Source: Lyngbya aestuarii BL J (GTDB lineage: Bacteria > Cyanobacteriota > Cyanobacteriia > Cyanobacteriales > Microcoleaceae). Taken from it: a DNA stretch of 64,000 bases. This document shows positions 63,418-64,000 of the stretch, piece by piece. Both the position numbers and the translations under genes were made by a program. The notes beneath the pieces are model-generated. The model was given only the letters and a program-made list of their open reading frames with translations. It was not told the DNA's origin and did no database searches. How positions within the stretch are numbered: position 1 is the stretch's first letter; each line of letters begins with the position of its first letter. The stretch covers positions 1-64,000 of the forward strand of contig NZ_AUZM01000033.1 of the NCBI RefSeq assembly GCF_000478195.2, written 5' to 3'.

Positions 63418-64000
63418 TTAAAGGTCGCCTTTTTTGTTGCGGTTCCCTATAACAGCGAATGCTCCAACCACAAGTGCTACTCCTCCGCCCAATGCTGCTA
63501 AAATTCCCATTGGGAACCCGCCTGATTCTTGAGTGGTTTCGCCAGACTGCAAGGCAACGTTATCAGAAATCTCCTCATCAGAAATCTCCTCAATTTCGGT
63601 TATTTCCGGGGCGGGTGTCTCATCGGTTTGTTGATTGATCGGCTCTGGACTAGCTGCTACATCAACAGTTTGGGTTTTGCGGGATTCGGCATAAAGGGAC
63701 AAACTCCCCTGAGTAACAAGCTGTTCCCCAACGGATAATCCTTCGGTAACTTCAATTAATTCGCCTTCGCTGGCGCCGGTCGTCACGGGAACCGGTTCAT
63801 AGAAATTTTCGTACAGCACAAAAACAAGCTGTTTGCCATCCGAGTCAACTAATGCCGTTGCGGGAACCATCACCCCATTTCCATCGGTTGTAGCTTGTTC
63901 GATGGGGGTGACAACAATCCCCAACATTGAATCGGTTTCGGGATTAACTTGGACCCGTTCGATCCCGCCTTCGGCTTGAAATTCATCTCCGTGTCCGACG
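63418..64000 (-). CDS. RND efflux adaptor C-terminal part (HlyD/CusB-like), cut by the window edge
   Basis: The reading is open from the edge at 64000 to the stop at 63418, giving the last 193 residues of an efflux adaptor. The visible part has a beta-barrel end (ERVQVNPETDSMLGIVVTPI) and a membrane-proximal domain (VPATALVDSDGKQLVFVLYE, VTEGLSVGEQLVTQGS). An acidic Pro/Glu-rich linker follows (about 60 residues). A single C-terminal membrane helix (MGILAALGGGVALVVGAFAVI) with a basic tail RNKKGDL ends it. Adaptors are normally anchored at the N terminus, so this C-terminal anchor is unusual. It precedes the CusA/CzcA-type permease by 80 bases and should be in one operon with it. The N terminus and any metal-binding site are outside the window. 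Confidence 0.85.
   Translation of the reverse strand, partial: VGHGDEFQAEGGIERVQVNPETDSMLGIVVTPIEQATTDGNGVMVPATALVDSDGKQLVFVLYENFYEPVPVTTGASEGELIEVTEGLSVGEQLVTQGSLSLYAESRKTQTVDVAASPEPINQQTDETPAPEITEIEEISDEEISDNVALQSGETTQESGGFPMGILAALGGGVALVVGAFAVIGNRNKKGDL

Noticed and set aside
1-64000. Search by eye for tRNA, rRNA, tmRNA, RNase P RNA and CRISPR arrays
   Set aside because: No tRNA T-loop pattern with matching acceptor stem, no conserved RNA core and no regularly spaced direct repeats were found.

Overview
The window is cyanobacterial. Signs are the many HIP1 octamers (GCGATCGC), an NblS/Hik33-type kinase beside purD, a multi-GAF kinase with bilin-attachment Cys-His motifs, a cyanobacterial-type FtsH, CHAT/TPR and two-partner-secretion exoproteins, and small palindromic repeats. 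Moderate GC and gene content resemble filamentous non-heterocystous Oscillatoriales (Lyngbya/Limnoraphis/Planktothrix-like); that placement is inference. No rRNA, tRNA, CRISPR array or intact transposase was seen.

Layout. 1-7542 (minus): frameshifted DUF1400 hydrolase (cut by the edge), GH13_18 sugar phosphorylase, K+ channel, orphan HisKA domain, peptide-type ABC permease, AI-2E-family permease, HD phosphohydrolase. 8138-13152: HAE-type RND efflux pair. 13396-21390: purU, then a surface/secretion group (CHAT-TPR, fasciclin, and a large TPS exoprotein broken by one TAA). 21617-24744: Uma2 nuclease-fold protein, C5 DNA methyltransferase and an overlapping 2OG-Fe(II) oxygenase. 24996-29069: S9 peptidase, an RTX-protein tail remnant, and ftsH with a clear terminator. 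29145-37158: glycan locus with a CmcI-like enzyme, a methyltransferase and a 2085-residue protein holding four GT2 domains, a SPINDLY/GT41 domain and three copies of an unrecognised repeat. 37237-45194: ethylene-receptor-like hybrid kinase broken by a TAA, DUF1800, TenA, pentapeptide membrane protein, frameshifted adenylate cyclase ending in an IS200/IS605-end-like hairpin, and a small exported protein. 45272-52247: DHH-CBS-CCA-transferase fusion, a small exported protein, and a tandem PhoA-like phosphatase with RTX repeats behind a candidate Pho box. 52698-60076: tetra-GAF photoreceptor-like kinase, purD, nblS. 60173-64000: GC-richer metal-type RND operon, adaptor cut by the edge.

Main themes. 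Sensing is heavily represented: an ethylene-type receptor, a bilin-type kinase, NblS, a cyclase and an orphan HisKA. Export and surface building are represented by two RND systems, two large exported proteins and the glycan locus. Four otherwise well-conserved genes are each broken by a single event (two frameshifts, two in-frame TAA), pointing either to sequence errors or to recent decay. The best candidates for something new are the four-GT2/GT41 megaprotein with its triple repeat, the Uma2/methyltransferase/oxygenase trio, and the double PhoA-like phosphatase that lacks canonical metal-ligand histidines.
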